Shown: positions 1 to 8,684 of the stretch, piece after piece | Numbering within the stretch: the first letter of the stretch is position 1 | Layout: the number at the start of each line of letters is the position of its first letter | Source: RYN-111 sp046723735 | Lineage (GTDB): Bacteria > Actinomycetota > Actinomycetes > Mycobacteriales > SCTD01 | Length of the DNA: 40,536 nt | Assembly (NCBI GenBank): GCA_046723735.1 | Contig: JBKOVB010000031.1 | Coordinates: 1-40,536, forward strand | Direction: 5' to 3' | Made by a program: the position numbers and the translations under genes | The notes under the pieces: model-generated | The model's input: the letters and a program-made list of their open reading frames with translations, nothing else | What the model was told of the DNA's origin: nothing | Databases searched by the model: none

Positions 1-28
1 CCGCTACCCTGATCACAGGCAATCTCTG
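1..28 (+). CDS. 3' end of the fibre-like gene that starts at 39602 (joined across the window ends)
   Basis: Joining base 40536 to base 1 keeps the frame of the gene that starts at 39602 and adds the residues TATLITGNL before a TGA at 26-28. The added residues resemble the repeat pattern of that protein (ATLVQ..., ATLIT...). The stop lies 16 bases before the next start, a spacing typical of this genome. This is an inference from reading frame and spacing. It supports a circular or circularly permuted map. Confidence 0.6.
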
Positions 29-44
29 ATCGAGGGGCGGGCGC

Positions 45-755
45 GTGACCGAGCTACTGCAGGTGGGCGACACGCGGCGCCCCACGATCAACATCAAGCC
101 GTACGACGCGAACACGACGCCCGCGCTCGCCATCGTCATGCCGGACGGCTCGAGCTCGCCGCTCACGCTGACCGGTCCGGTCGTGCAGGGCGACGGCTCG
201 GGGCTGTGGACGGCGAGCACGTGGTACACGCTGAGCCTGCCGGGCACGTGGTATGAGCGGTTTACCGTGACGAATACGGTGACCGGCATCGGCGCGGGCT
301 CGGTCAGCGTGCAGGTCGACGTAGAGGGCACGCCACCCCCGGCCGGTTTCGCCGGGGCGTGGGCGACCCCGGCGCAGTACATGGCCGCGGTCGGCGGCGC
401 GCCGCCGACGAACCTCGCCCTCCGGCTCTACCGGGCGACCGTGCAGCTGCGGCCGCACATCGTTGGCGCGCTGTACCGCACCGACGATGCGGCCACCCTG
501 CTCGCGCTGCAGCAGGCCTGCATTCTGCAGGCCATGTACGGCGCCGAGAACGGCTGGGCGAACGGCGCGCCCGGGGGCGGGCTCGTTGCGGCCGGGCAAA
601 TCGGCTCGGTGCGGATCGACGTATCCAAGCGCGCGGATGGCGGTAGTGGCGCGCTGCCCGGGATCTCGACCGAGGCTGCTGAGGTGCTCGAGGCGGCAGG
701 CCTGCTCTACGCCGCGCCGGCAACCGACATCGGATGGTGGATGATCAACGTATGA
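45..755 (+). CDS. head-tail connector (gp6-like adaptor) with N-terminal Ig-like domain
   Basis: This 236-residue protein is predicted to form the adaptor ring between portal and neck. The C-terminal half (about residues 105-236) has the helical pattern of gp6-like connectors: a start such as WATPAQYMAAVG, then Ala/Leu-rich helices (LALRLYRATVQLRPHI, ALQQACILQAMYG) and a closing segment with EAAEVLEAAGLL. The first 100 residues form a separate beta-rich domain of Ig or BppU-like type (DTRRPTINIKPYD..., WYERFTVTNTVTG). That domain is not part of a minimal connector, so this is a fusion. The GTG start is preceded by the purine-rich GAGGGGCGGG. The stop overlaps the next ATG (ATGA). The position, first in the neck gene series, supports the call, which rests on pattern and context. 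Confidence 0.65.
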   Translation: MTELLQVGDTRRPTINIKPYDANTTPALAIVMPDGSSSPLTLTGPVVQGDGSGLWTASTWYTLSLPGTWYERFTVTNTVTGIGAGSVSVQVDVEGTPPPAGFAGAWATPAQYMAAVGGAPPTNLALRLYRATVQLRPHIVGALYRTDDAATLLALQQACILQAMYGAENGWANGAPGGGLVAAGQIGSVRIDVSKRADGGSGALPGISTEAAEVLEAAGLLYAAPATDIGWWMINV

Positions 756-1090
756 GCTTCCCCGACGCGTGGAAGATCCACACGATCACGGTCGAGCCGT
801 ACATGGGCACGACCGGCTCGGGTGTCCAGCTGTATGACGCGCCCGTCGCCGTGCCGTGCCTCGTGGAGGAGAAAATCCGACACGTGCGCTCGACCAACTC
901 GCAGAACGCGACCGGTGACGAGCTCGACTCCACGGCGACCGCGTATGCAGAGCTCAGCTTTGCCGCGCAGTGCCCGCCCGTCTCGCGTGTCACGCTTCCG
1001 TCCGGCCGGCGCACGTACGTGCTCGAGACACTGCGCCGCGACGGCGGTGCGCTCCCCGTTCCCTCACATCTCGAGCTCGTGTTGGCATGA
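752..1090 (+). CDS. putative head closure / head-tail stopper protein
   Basis: A 112-residue beta-rich protein between the connector and the HK97-gp10-like gene, the usual slot for the SPP1 gp16-like stopper. The sequence begins MSFPDAWKIHTITVEPYMG, like head-closure proteins that start with a beta strand describing an oligomeric barrel. It ends in a strand-rich LELVLA. The start is set by an ATGA overlap with the upstream stop, and the stop overlaps the next ATG the same way, so all four neck genes are translationally coupled. The assignment is mainly by synteny; no diagnostic motif is visible. Confidence 0.55.
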   Translation: MSFPDAWKIHTITVEPYMGTTGSGVQLYDAPVAVPCLVEEKIRHVRSTNSQNATGDELDSTATAYAELSFAAQCPPVSRVTLPSGRRTYVLETLRRDGGALPVPSHLELVLA

Positions 1091-1437
1091 CGCAGCGTGC
1101 CTCGGTCAAGTGGCAGGGTGGCAAGGTACCGCCGCTCGTCCGTGCCGCGGTCGTGCTCGGCCTCGGCAAGTGGGCCGAGCTCCTGCTGCAGCAGAGCCGC
1201 GCGATCGTGCCACTCGATGAAGCGACGCTCGAGCGGTCCGGTACCGCGTCGGTCGACGAGCACACCCTAATCGGGCAGGTCGCGTACGACACCCCGTATG
1301 CAGTGGTGCAGCACGAACGCATGGACTACCGGCACGCGCCCGGCCGCGAGGCGAAATATCTCGAAAAGCCGTGGCTCACCTCGCAGAAGTGGGCCCTGCC
1401 GCTCATGCAGAAAGAGATCAGGAAGGTCTTGAAGTGA
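1087..1437 (+). CDS. HK97 gp10-like neck / minor tail protein
   Basis: This 116-residue protein resembles the HK97 gp10 family, which acts at the neck during tail joining. It has an N-terminal amphipathic helix (VRAAVVLGLGKWAELLLQQSRAIVP), then a beta region with TLIGQVAYDTPYAVVQHERMDYRHAPGREAKYLEKP, which is the family's typical 'YA.yvE.G....G...fL..p' pattern. It ends in a C-terminal helix carrying basic residues (KEIRKVLK). The ATGA overlap upstream and GTGA overlap downstream fix both ends. The motif pattern and synteny make the call fairly good. Confidence 0.7.
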   Translation: MTQRASVKWQGGKVPPLVRAAVVLGLGKWAELLLQQSRAIVPLDEATLERSGTASVDEHTLIGQVAYDTPYAVVQHERMDYRHAPGREAKYLEKPWLTSQKWALPLMQKEIRKVLK

Positions 1438-1865
1438 CGAGCCCCCTCTCCCTACTGCTCGAGGGCATTGCGCAGGCCCTGAACGGCGCGGGGGTAGGCG
1501 TGTGGTCGCCGGACACCGCGGTCGCGGGCGCGTGGCCGATCGCGCTCGAGTCGACGCTCCCGAACGCTGAAACGTCGATCGTGATCACTCCGTATGATCT
1601 GATCGCCGATCCGAAGCTCAGCGATCGCATGACCGGGCTCAACATCAAGGTTCGGGGCGACCGCGCGCCAGCAACGAGCCGCGACAAGGCGCACGAGGTG
1701 TACACCGTGCTGCACGGGCTGCGCGGCGCCCTGCCGAACGGGCAGAAGGTCGCACAGATCTTCTGGCAGAGCGAGGTGCAGATTGGGCCGGACAACAACG
1801 GCCGGTGGGAACGCTCGATCAACTATTACGTGCAGTGGAACGTTGCGTTCTCCGGCTCGGAGTGA
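1434..1865 (+). CDS. tail terminator protein
   Basis: 143 residues. The protein is expected to cap the tail tube at its head-proximal end. It starts with a helix (SPLSLLLEGIAQALNGAGVGVW). Then come beta strands and the segment LNIKVRGDRAPATSRDKAHEVYTVLHGL, which fits the tail-terminator pattern of 'v.vr.RG...p..a.d.a..i...L'. It precedes the major tail protein, as usual. The GTG start overlaps the upstream TGA. Known from the family: a hexameric ring. Inferred here from pattern and position. Confidence 0.65.
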   Translation: MTSPLSLLLEGIAQALNGAGVGVWSPDTAVAGAWPIALESTLPNAETSIVITPYDLIADPKLSDRMTGLNIKVRGDRAPATSRDKAHEVYTVLHGLRGALPNGQKVAQIFWQSEVQIGPDNNGRWERSINYYVQWNVAFSGSE

Positions 1866-1911
1866 CGAGCCGTATGATCAGGGCCAAACTGCCGAGAGGA
1901 TGTGAAACCCC

Positions 1912-2682
1912 GTGACGCAGCCACAGCAGAGCACGCTGTCGCGCAAGTGGGTGCTCGAGATCAACACCGGCACGGTTGCGTCACCGACGTGGACAACCGT
2001 AAAGGGGCTCAACAACCTCACCGTCAAGCAGGCCGATCCAAACCTCGAAGATGACAACGTTTACGAGGATGCCGGATACACCGGTCAGACCAAGACCGCG
2101 CTCGCGTGGAACGCGAGCGCCACGGTCATGCGCCGCACCGACCCGGCCGACGTCACGATCTACGATCCCGGACAGGAAAAGCTACGCTCGCTGTCGAACA
2201 CGCTCGGCCCGACCGGGGTCGCGTACTGCCGCCTGTACGACCGCGACGGCGGACCCGAAGCTTTCACCGGATTCGCCGAGGTGTCGTGGGATCCGCAGGG
2301 CGGCAGTCCGACCGATCTCGAAACCGTCAACATCACGTTGAGCGGCAAGGGCGCGCCCACGACGATCACCAACCCGAACGCGCCGGCGCTCGCGATCCCC
2401 ACCGTCACGCTGCTGTCACCGGCGACCGGTACGACCGCAGGTGGCACGCTGGTCATCATCACCGGTACCGCATTCAAGGACCGGCTCGGCAACGTGGTCG
2501 TGACCGGCGCCGCGGGTGTCAAGTTCGGCGCCAACAACGCGACCTCGTACACGGTGCTCGACCGCCAGACGATCGCCGCAATCTCCCCGGCCGGCACCGC
2601 CGGCGCCAAGGACGTCACGGTGACCAACACGGCCGGCACGAGCGCGACCGCCGGCACCGCGAATGACTTCCTGTACTTCTAG
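1912..2682 (+). CDS. major tail protein with C-terminal IPT/TIG Ig-like domain
   Basis: 256 residues. The first part (about 1-160) looks like a tail tube subunit: it opens with RKWVLEINTGTVASPTWTTVKGLNNL, then charged loops, and ends VNITLSGKGAPTTITNP. Residues about 163-256 form an IPT/TIG immunoglobulin-like domain (PTVTLLSPATGTTAGGTLVIITGTAF...GVKFGANNATSYTVLDRQTIAAISPAGTAGAKDVTVTN). Such add-on domains decorate the tail tube surface and may bind host sugars. The GTG start follows a GAGAGGATG ribosome binding site. A strong hairpin follows the stop, so this highly expressed gene has its own transcript end. Confidence 0.85.
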   Translation: MTQPQQSTLSRKWVLEINTGTVASPTWTTVKGLNNLTVKQADPNLEDDNVYEDAGYTGQTKTALAWNASATVMRRTDPADVTIYDPGQEKLRSLSNTLGPTGVAYCRLYDRDGGPEAFTGFAEVSWDPQGGSPTDLETVNITLSGKGAPTTITNPNAPALAIPTVTLLSPATGTTAGGTLVIITGTAFKDRLGNVVVTGAAGVKFGANNATSYTVLDRQTIAAISPAGTAGAKDVTVTNTAGTSATAGTANDFLYF

Positions 2683-2697
2683 GATCTACCCCTGATC

Positions 2698-2743
2698 GCC
2701 GAGCCTGCCCCGCCCGCTGTCCGCCGGCCGGGGCAGGCTCGGC
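2698..2743 (+). terminator. intrinsic terminator after the major tail gene
   Basis: Perfect 14-bp stem: GCCGAGCCTGCCCC at 2698-2711 and its complement at 2730-2743, with an 18-base loop. There is no long U run, only CTCTCTC. It likely gives partial termination after the major tail gene. Confidence 0.75.
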
Positions 2744-2768
2744 CTCTCTCGCGGACAGGAGAGCGCAC

Positions 2769-3272
2769 GTGTCATTCAAGAGTTTCGACGAAGTGTTCAA
2801 CCCAAACCTCGAGCTCCCGGCGCCCCCGGGCGACGAGGAGGGCGGGCCGATCATCGTGTCCGAGGGGGACATGGAGATCGGCCTGTGGTGCGTCCGCGTC
2901 GTGACCGCGGCGCAGGCCGTGCACGAGGGGCGCGAGCTCGATGGGCCACCCCCCAAGCTGCGGCTCGAGGGCGCCGAGGAAACCGCGGTTCAGCGGCGCC
3001 TGCTCGGCGAGGCGAACGTTGCGCGGATCACCGAGCACGCGGGTAAGGCAACGCTCGAGTTCTACACGTCCACGGTCGTTATCTGGCACGCGTTCGGCCG
3101 GGAGATGGCCGAGCACTTTTGGAACGCGGGGGGTCGGCCCACGGATTTTCTGCCGGCCGCCAACCGGGCGGCCCGGCGCGCTCGCTCAACGACCTCGACC
3201 ACTACGGGCGGGGCGAAAAAGACCCCGTCACGGGCATCTATGAATGGTACGAAATCCCCCAAGGCGAAGTAG
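2769..3272 (+). CDS. tail assembly chaperone, short form (G-like)
   Basis: 167 residues. The protein assists tape measure folding and tail tube assembly in the cytoplasm. It lies directly upstream of the tape measure gene in the canonical two-frame arrangement. The N-terminal 120 residues are mixed alpha/beta (SFDEVFNPNLELPAPPGDEEGG..., VVIWHAFGREMAEHFWNAGG). After the slip site the zero-frame tail is low complexity (TTSTTTGGAKKTPSRASMNGTKSPKAK), typical of G forms. The start is GTG after a GGACAGGAG ribosome binding site. Confidence 0.8.
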   Translation: MSFKSFDEVFNPNLELPAPPGDEEGGPIIVSEGDMEIGLWCVRVVTAAQAVHEGRELDGPPPKLRLEGAEETAVQRRLLGEANVARITEHAGKATLEFYTSTVVIWHAFGREMAEHFWNAGGRPTDFLPAANRAARRARSTTSTTTGGAKKTPSRASMNGTKSPKAK

Positions 3273-3526
3273 CCAGGATCGGCCGGCCGCCGATTACGTG
3301 GGAGATGATCTATGCCCATTGGGATCTTGTCGCCGCTGATCTGATCTCCGAGTACGCCTGCAACGTCTACGATCGTGAGCAGCGCGCTCGATGGACGTGG
3401 GCGGCCGGCCGGGTGATGATCGGTGGTCTGTTTGCTGCTGAGACGCGCATCGCACGGTGGTATGACCAGGAGCACGGGAGCGGCAAAGAGGCGGCAGCGT
3501 CGCCTACAGCGCGCGGCAGGGGGTAG
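2769..3526 (+). CDS. tail assembly chaperone, frameshifted long form (GT-like, -1 frameshift)
   Basis: The long form reads 2769-3134, slips back one base and continues 3134-3526, giving about 252 residues. The T-like part in the -1 frame is clearly coding and has no start of its own that makes sense: LNDLDHYGRGEKDPVTGIYEWYEIPQGEVARIGRPPITWEMIYAHWDLVAADLISEY. The slip site is GGGGGGT at 3128-3134, in the phase G GGG GGT, the canonical X XXY YYZ form. The fused protein ends two bases before the tape measure ATG. The ratio of G to GT is known from lambda to be set by such a slip; the same is inferred here. Confidence 0.8.
3128..3134 (+). promoter_or_regulatory. -1 ribosomal frameshift slippery heptamer
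   Basis: GGGGGGT in the zero-frame phase G GGG GGT. Both tRNAs can re-pair after a -1 slip (GGG to GGG, GGT to GGG). The -1 frame downstream is open and coding to 3526. Confidence 0.75.
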
Positions 3527-3528
3527 GC

Positions 3529-5904
3529 ATGGCGCTCGACATTGGCGAGCTCCTCGCACGGCTGCGTGTCGATGACAAGGAAATGGACAAAGGCCTCAAA
3601 AAGGGCGAGTCTAAGTTTAAGAGCTTCGGTGACAAGGTCACGAAACTCACGCTCGGGATCGGGCTCGCGGCCGGCGCCGCGCTCGCCGCGGGGGTGCTCA
3701 GCGCAGTCGATCAGGAAGCGATCGGCGCCAAGATCGCAGCCAACATCGGGCAGGGCTCGGACGAGGCGAAGGCCTACGGCAAGAGCGCGGGCAAGCTCTA
3801 CGCCGAGGGCTGGGGCGACTCGCTCGAGACGATCGCGGACACCTTCAAGCAGGTTGCCGGCTCGGGCATCATCAACCCAAAGGACGTCGCGGGGGTTGAG
3901 GATCTCACGCGGCGCGCGCAAATCCTGTCCGACGTGCTCGGGCAGGATGTCGAGGGCAGCATACGAGCAGTACAGCAACTGCTGCGCAACGGTCTCGCCC
4001 CCGACGCCAAGAGCGCATTCGATCTGATCGCCGCAGGCGTGCAGGGCGGGCTCGACAAGAGCGGCGACCTGCTCGACACGATCAACGAGTACAGCACCGA
4101 GTTCCGCGAGCTCGGCATCACGGGGCAGCAAGCGTTCGGCCTGCTGCAGCAGGCGGTACAGGGTGGCGCCCGCGACACGGACACTGCGGCGGACGCGCTC
4201 AAAGAGTTCGCGATCCGCTCGAAGGATGCGAGCACGACAAGCGCGGCCGGATTCAAGCTCCTCGGGCTCGACGCGCAGAAGTTCACCTCCATCTTTGCCA
4301 AGGGCGGCCCGCAGGCTTCGCAGGCGCTTGACACGGTGCTCGACCGGTTGCGCGCGATTAAAGACCCCGTGCAGCAGAACACCGCGGCGGTCGACCTGTT
4401 CGGCACCAAGGCTGAGGATCTCGGCAACGCGCTCTACGCGATGAACCTCGACACCGCGGCGGCCGGATTCTCGAACGTTGCTGGCGCTGTCGACAAGGCA
4501 GGCAAGGCCGTTCAGGAGACGGACGCAGCCAAGCTCGAGCAGTTCAAACGGCAGGCCGAGCAGGCAGCTACGGCGCTCGGAGCGCAGCTGATCCCCTACC
4601 TCGAGACCGCCGGCAAGTGGATACAGCAGAACGAATCGTGGATTAAGCCACTCGTGGTCGTGCTCGGTGGCCTCGCGGTCGCGATCACGGCAGTCAACCT
4701 TGCGCAGAAGGCATGGGCTGCGACGCAGGCGGCATGGACGGCGGTTACCGAGGGGGCGACCGCCGTGCAGTGGCTGTTCAATACGGCGTTGCTCGCGAGC
4801 CCGATCACGTGGATTGTCATTGCGATTGTCGCGCTTGTCGCCGTAATCGTGCTGATCGCGACCAAAACTGATTGGTTCCAAAAGCTGTGGAAATGGGCAT
4901 GGGGCGGGATTAAGACTGCCGCGCTCGCTGTATGGGGCTGGATTCAAAACACGCTGTGGCCTGGCATCAAGGCCGTATTCGAGGGGATCGCATCGGTCGC
5001 GCTGTGGCTGTGGCACAACGTATTCGAGCCGGTATGGAACGGCATCCTTGCCGTGATCTCGTACGTGGTTCGGATCGTGACCAGCTACGCCAACCTCATG
5101 GCGTTCGCGTTCCGCGTCACGGTTGCTGAGCCGATCATGTGGCTGTGGTCCGCGGTCATCGAACCGACATTCCACCTGATCGCAGCCCTTGCTATGTGGC
5201 TCTGGACCACGATCCTGCAGCCCCTGTTCGGCTACTTCTGGACCGGCGCTCAGCTTGCCGGCTCGGCGATCATGTGGCTGTGGAACGCCGCGATTTGGCC
5301 AGCGCTGCAGGCAATCGGCGCGGGGTTCATGTGGCTGTGGCACAACGCGATCGAGCCCGCCGTGCAGGGCGTCGCGGCCGCGGCACGGTGGCTGTGGGGC
5401 TCGGTCATTCAGCCACTGTGGAATTTCATCATGTCCGGCGTGCAGGCAGTCGGCGGCGCGATCCAATTCGTATTCGGCAAGATCGCCGGGTGGATCGGCG
5501 CCGGATTCTCGAGTGCCGTGGGTATCGTGCGCGGCGCGATCAACGGCGTGATCAGCATGATCAACGGTGGGATCGGCCTCGTGAACGGGTTCATCGACAA
5601 GGCCAACTCGATTCCGGGCGTGAACTTCCCGCACATCCCGCAGATTCCGCACCTCGCCACGGGCGGCACGGTCGCGCCCTCCTCCGGCGGCACCCCGGTC
5701 GTCATGGGTGACGGCGGACAGGTCGAGTACGGGATCCCGGATTCGGCGTTTCAACGCTACGTGCGTGAGGCGGTCGCCGCCGGCGCCGGGGGTGGGCACG
5801 CTGAGGTGCGCGTGCAGGTGGAGCTCGTGGGGGATGGCGTCATGCGCATCGTGCGAACCGAGGTGCGTCGCAACGGCACCAAGACTCTCGAGCGCACGCC
5901 ATGA
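3529..5904 (+). CDS. tape measure protein
   Basis: 791 residues, short for a siphovirus; it predicts a relatively short tail. The protein sets tail length and is ejected with DNA. The N-terminal half is Ala/Gly/Lys-rich and helical (KGESKFKSFGDKVTKLTLGIG...), with a TP901-type region (EDLTRRAQILSDVLGQDVEGSIRAVQQLL). The middle (about 365-445) holds hydrophobic helices (PLVVVLGGLAVAITAVNLA, WIVIAIVALVAVIVLIATKTDW). From about 445 to 640 a Trp-rich motif of the form (M)WLW-x-x-x-I-x-P is repeated. The tail is Gly-rich with TGGTVAPSSGGTPVVMGDGG. It follows the chaperones directly. The ATG is preceded by AGGGGGT. Confidence 0.92.
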   Translation: MALDIGELLARLRVDDKEMDKGLKKGESKFKSFGDKVTKLTLGIGLAAGAALAAGVLSAVDQEAIGAKIAANIGQGSDEAKAYGKSAGKLYAEGWGDSLETIADTFKQVAGSGIINPKDVAGVEDLTRRAQILSDVLGQDVEGSIRAVQQLLRNGLAPDAKSAFDLIAAGVQGGLDKSGDLLDTINEYSTEFRELGITGQQAFGLLQQAVQGGARDTDTAADALKEFAIRSKDASTTSAAGFKLLGLDAQKFTSIFAKGGPQASQALDTVLDRLRAIKDPVQQNTAAVDLFGTKAEDLGNALYAMNLDTAAAGFSNVAGAVDKAGKAVQETDAAKLEQFKRQAEQAATALGAQLIPYLETAGKWIQQNESWIKPLVVVLGGLAVAITAVNLAQKAWAATQAAWTAVTEGATAVQWLFNTALLASPITWIVIAIVALVAVIVLIATKTDWFQKLWKWAWGGIKTAALAVWGWIQNTLWPGIKAVFEGIASVALWLWHNVFEPVWNGILAVISYVVRIVTSYANLMAFAFRVTVAEPIMWLWSAVIEPTFHLIAALAMWLWTTILQPLFGYFWTGAQLAGSAIMWLWNAAIWPALQAIGAGFMWLWHNAIEPAVQGVAAAARWLWGSVIQPLWNFIMSGVQAVGGAIQFVFGKIAGWIGAGFSSAVGIVRGAINGVISMINGGIGLVNGFIDKANSIPGVNFPHIPQIPHLATGGTVAPSSGGTPVVMGDGGQVEYGIPDSAFQRYVREAVAAGAGGGHAEVRVQVELVGDGVMRIVRTEVRRNGTKTLERTP

Positions 5905-8684
5905 CCTACCCAAACGCTGCACTCGGCGTGCGCATTCGAGCTGCGATTGGCATCGTGGACATGTCCACCGATCCGAGCACATGGCCATGGCTGGACATCA
6001 CCCGTGACATTGATCATCTGATCGAGATTGTCGATGACATCGGCGGTCCCGATGACGTATCCGAGCCGAGCACGACACTGAGTTTCGCGCTCAAGCAGGA
6101 CGGATCGGTATACAACGGCATCGTTGGCCGGTACACGACCGACAACCCCGAGAGCGACCTTTGGCCATACTTCGATGTCGGCTGCCCGATCGAGTACGCG
6201 CTCGATGTGGGCGACGGGGGCGGGTACGACGTCCAGTGCGTGACGTTCGTGTCGCGCGCCGAAAACGCATGGCCGAGCAACACGCAGTACAAGAGCGTGG
6301 CGCAGATCTCCTGTGTGGGCCTGCTGCAGCGGGGTGGCGTGCTCACGCAGGCGCAACGCTCCCCGATGTTTCGCACGGTCATGGACCGGCGGAACCTCGG
6401 CTTTTGGGCGCTTGAAGATGCGCAAGGCAGCACGACCGCGGCCAGCGCCATCTCGGGGCAAGCGGTCATGGAGCGGTACGGTGGCGCCGCGCCGTTCGAG
6501 TTTGGCTCGCAGGCGCTCGTGCCGGGCGTCTCCTCGGGCGTGCACATTTCGACCGGGCAGGCCATGCGGGCGCGACTCACTCGGCCCGGTTCCGGAACGG
6601 GGCTGCGAATCGGCTTCCTGTTCTACGCGGGCACCAACCCGGCGGGATATTCCGAACTCGTCTCATTCAGTGATGACCGCAGGTGGAGATGGGCGCTCGA
6701 GATCGGCCCCTCCGTCCTGCGCGTCCGGGTGTATGACGACACGGGCGCCGAGCGCTCGGGGGCGGGCTCGGTGAGTTTCACGGACCACCTCAACGGCCCG
6801 GTCTTTTGTGAGTTCGAGATCTCTCAGTCCGGCGGCACGACAACATGGACGATCCGCGAGGCGGTATGGCGCCTCGACTCGGCCGGGGTCGCGTACGCAA
6901 CCGCGGGGTTCGCGACCGGTACGTTTGCCGGCAGTTGGAGCCCCATCACCAATATCGGCGTCGCTATCTTTACGAACGTCGATGACGTGTGGATGTCCAG
7001 CCTTGCCGCGACTGAGCCACCGTTCCCCGCGTCCGGCGGATTTGCCGCGGTACTTGGGTGGGCTGGCAACACCGCCGCCGGCCGCGTGGCGGGCATGGCG
7101 GCCGAGCTCGGCGTGCCGTACTCGGTGACCTCGAGCACGTACGGCGTGCCGATGGGTCCGCAGCTGATCGACACGCTGCGTGCCAACATGCTCGACGTTG
7201 CGGCGACCGATCACGGCGTGCTCAGCGATCACCTCGGGAAGATTGCCTACCGCGCGCTGCAGGAGCTCTATAACCTCAGTCCGATCATCACGCTCACACG
7301 AGCAGTCCGCGGGCAGCTTGGCCAGCTCGCGCCCGTACGTGATGACACGGCCAAGGTCAATCGAGTCACGGTCACGCGCGCAGGGGGCAGCTCGTACACC
7401 GCCGATAACACTGCCGACATCATCACAAAAGGCCTGTTCGAGGGCAGCGCCCCGGGCGATCTCAACGTCGCGCTCGATACCGATCTACCCTCACACGCGG
7501 GTTGGTTCCTCGCCCGCGGCATTGCGAACGGGTACCGGTATGACGAGCTCACGTTGCGCATGCGTACGGCCGGCGAGTACACCCCGACACTGCCCGGGCT
7601 CGTGACCACATTGCAGCTTGGTGATCGCATCGCGATTTCGAGCCTGCCCCCCTCGGCCGGCAAGCTCTCGATCGAGCGGCAGGTGCGCGGCCGCCGGCAG
7701 AGTGTGCTGAATCGCGGCATGAAGGCATGGGACGTCACCTATCGCATGGTGCCAGTCGAGGCATATCAGGCTTTTATCCTCGATACTGACCGTCTCGACA
7801 CCTCCGGTACTGAGGTGATGAAGGCAGCCACAGCGGCCGACACGCTGATCGTTACCGGCACGGCCGGCGCGCTCCCTGCGACCGGCACGGGGCAATCCAT
7901 CGCGCTCGACATGGCAGGTGAGCAAGTCACGCTGACCGGGGTTGCGACCGAAGCCAGCGGCGACACGTGGACACGTACTGTCGCGAACGGGTGGGGCTCC
8001 ATGCCCGCGAGCACCAACCTGCCTGCCATGCCATGGGCATTCGCCGGTGGCGTCGCTGGCGATTACGCGGCTAACGGCACGCAAGGCGCCATGACCAACA
8101 CGAGCGCCGCCAACTACCGTTCTATGCACCTGCAAGCCATGGTCGCAATCAACACGGATTACACCGTGTTCAACACTGTTCCCGTGCTGGCGACCGGCGG
8201 AAACATCGAAATCGATGTATTTTACCGGTTCGTCGTGGGCCCGAATAACGGCTACTCGTGGCGCGTCTGCCTCGAGCCGGGCGGTACAACCAGGCTGAAC
8301 GCGTTCGCCCCGGGGGTAGGCACCATCGTCGACATCCCCCTACCGTTCACGCACACGGCCGGCGCCACGTACGGCATCCGGGTGGCGCCAATCGGCAGCC
8401 TGCACCGGTGCAAGGTCTGGCAGGGGACGAGCACAGCGACTGAGCCGAGCTCGTTCACGGTCGAAATTCAGGACACGACGCGCCTCACGGCCGGGTACCC
8501 GATCCTGCGTAATGGCCGCGCGGCTGGCAACACGAACGCCAGCCTCGCCACCACGTGGGATAACCTCACATTCAACAATCTGCAAGCGTTCACGGTTACC
8601 CGCTCACAGGGCGTTGGAGTCATCAAGGCGCAAGCGGTAGGTAACCAGATCAAACTCTGGCGGGGTAAGGGGTTGGGAATCTGA
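5901..8684 (+). CDS. large minor tail protein (Dit/Tal-like with LamG-type regions)
   Basis: 927 residues; the start overlaps the tape measure stop (ATGA). The N-terminal 150 residues read like a distal tail protein (VDMSTDPSTWPWLDITRDIDHLIEIVDD...TTLSFALKQ...). A central region around residues 155-370 has the strand pattern of a concanavalin/LamG-like jelly roll (FWALEDAQGSTTAASAISGQ..., LRIGFLFYAG..., VCEFEISQSGGTTTWTI-like). Residues about 480-625 resemble a tail-associated baseplate segment (DTAKVNRVTVTRAGG..., LQLGDRIAISSLP). The C-terminus (about 690-915) has a second LamG-like region (WAFAGGVAGDYAANGTQGAM..., NIEIDVFYRFV). It likely forms the tail tip and touches the cell wall. Domain calls are by eye. 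Confidence 0.75.
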   Translation: MTYPNAALGVRIRAAIGIVDMSTDPSTWPWLDITRDIDHLIEIVDDIGGPDDVSEPSTTLSFALKQDGSVYNGIVGRYTTDNPESDLWPYFDVGCPIEYALDVGDGGGYDVQCVTFVSRAENAWPSNTQYKSVAQISCVGLLQRGGVLTQAQRSPMFRTVMDRRNLGFWALEDAQGSTTAASAISGQAVMERYGGAAPFEFGSQALVPGVSSGVHISTGQAMRARLTRPGSGTGLRIGFLFYAGTNPAGYSELVSFSDDRRWRWALEIGPSVLRVRVYDDTGAERSGAGSVSFTDHLNGPVFCEFEISQSGGTTTWTIREAVWRLDSAGVAYATAGFATGTFAGSWSPITNIGVAIFTNVDDVWMSSLAATEPPFPASGGFAAVLGWAGNTAAGRVAGMAAELGVPYSVTSSTYGVPMGPQLIDTLRANMLDVAATDHGVLSDHLGKIAYRALQELYNLSPIITLTRAVRGQLGQLAPVRDDTAKVNRVTVTRAGGSSYTADNTADIITKGLFEGSAPGDLNVALDTDLPSHAGWFLARGIANGYRYDELTLRMRTAGEYTPTLPGLVTTLQLGDRIAISSLPPSAGKLSIERQVRGRRQSVLNRGMKAWDVTYRMVPVEAYQAFILDTDRLDTSGTEVMKAATAADTLIVTGTAGALPATGTGQSIALDMAGEQVTLTGVATEASGDTWTRTVANGWGSMPASTNLPAMPWAFAGGVAGDYAANGTQGAMTNTSAANYRSMHLQAMVAINTDYTVFNTVPVLATGGNIEIDVFYRFVVGPNNGYSWRVCLEPGGTTRLNAFAPGVGTIVDIPLPFTHTAGATYGIRVAPIGSLHRCKVWQGTSTATEPSSFTVEIQDTTRLTAGYPILRNGRAAGNTNASLATTWDNLTFNNLQAFTVTRSQGVGVIKAQAVGNQIKLWRGKGLGI

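Noticed and set aside
3216..3224. GAAAAAG near 3219 as the chaperone slip site
   Set aside because: In the zero frame it reads G AAA AAG, which does not fit X XXY YYZ; GGGGGGT at 3128 fits exactly.
3367..5988. Long open minus-strand frame (873 residues) opposite the tape measure
   Set aside because: It is the antisense shadow of a high-GC gene; the product is Arg/His/Asp-rich without domains and overlaps several sure genes.
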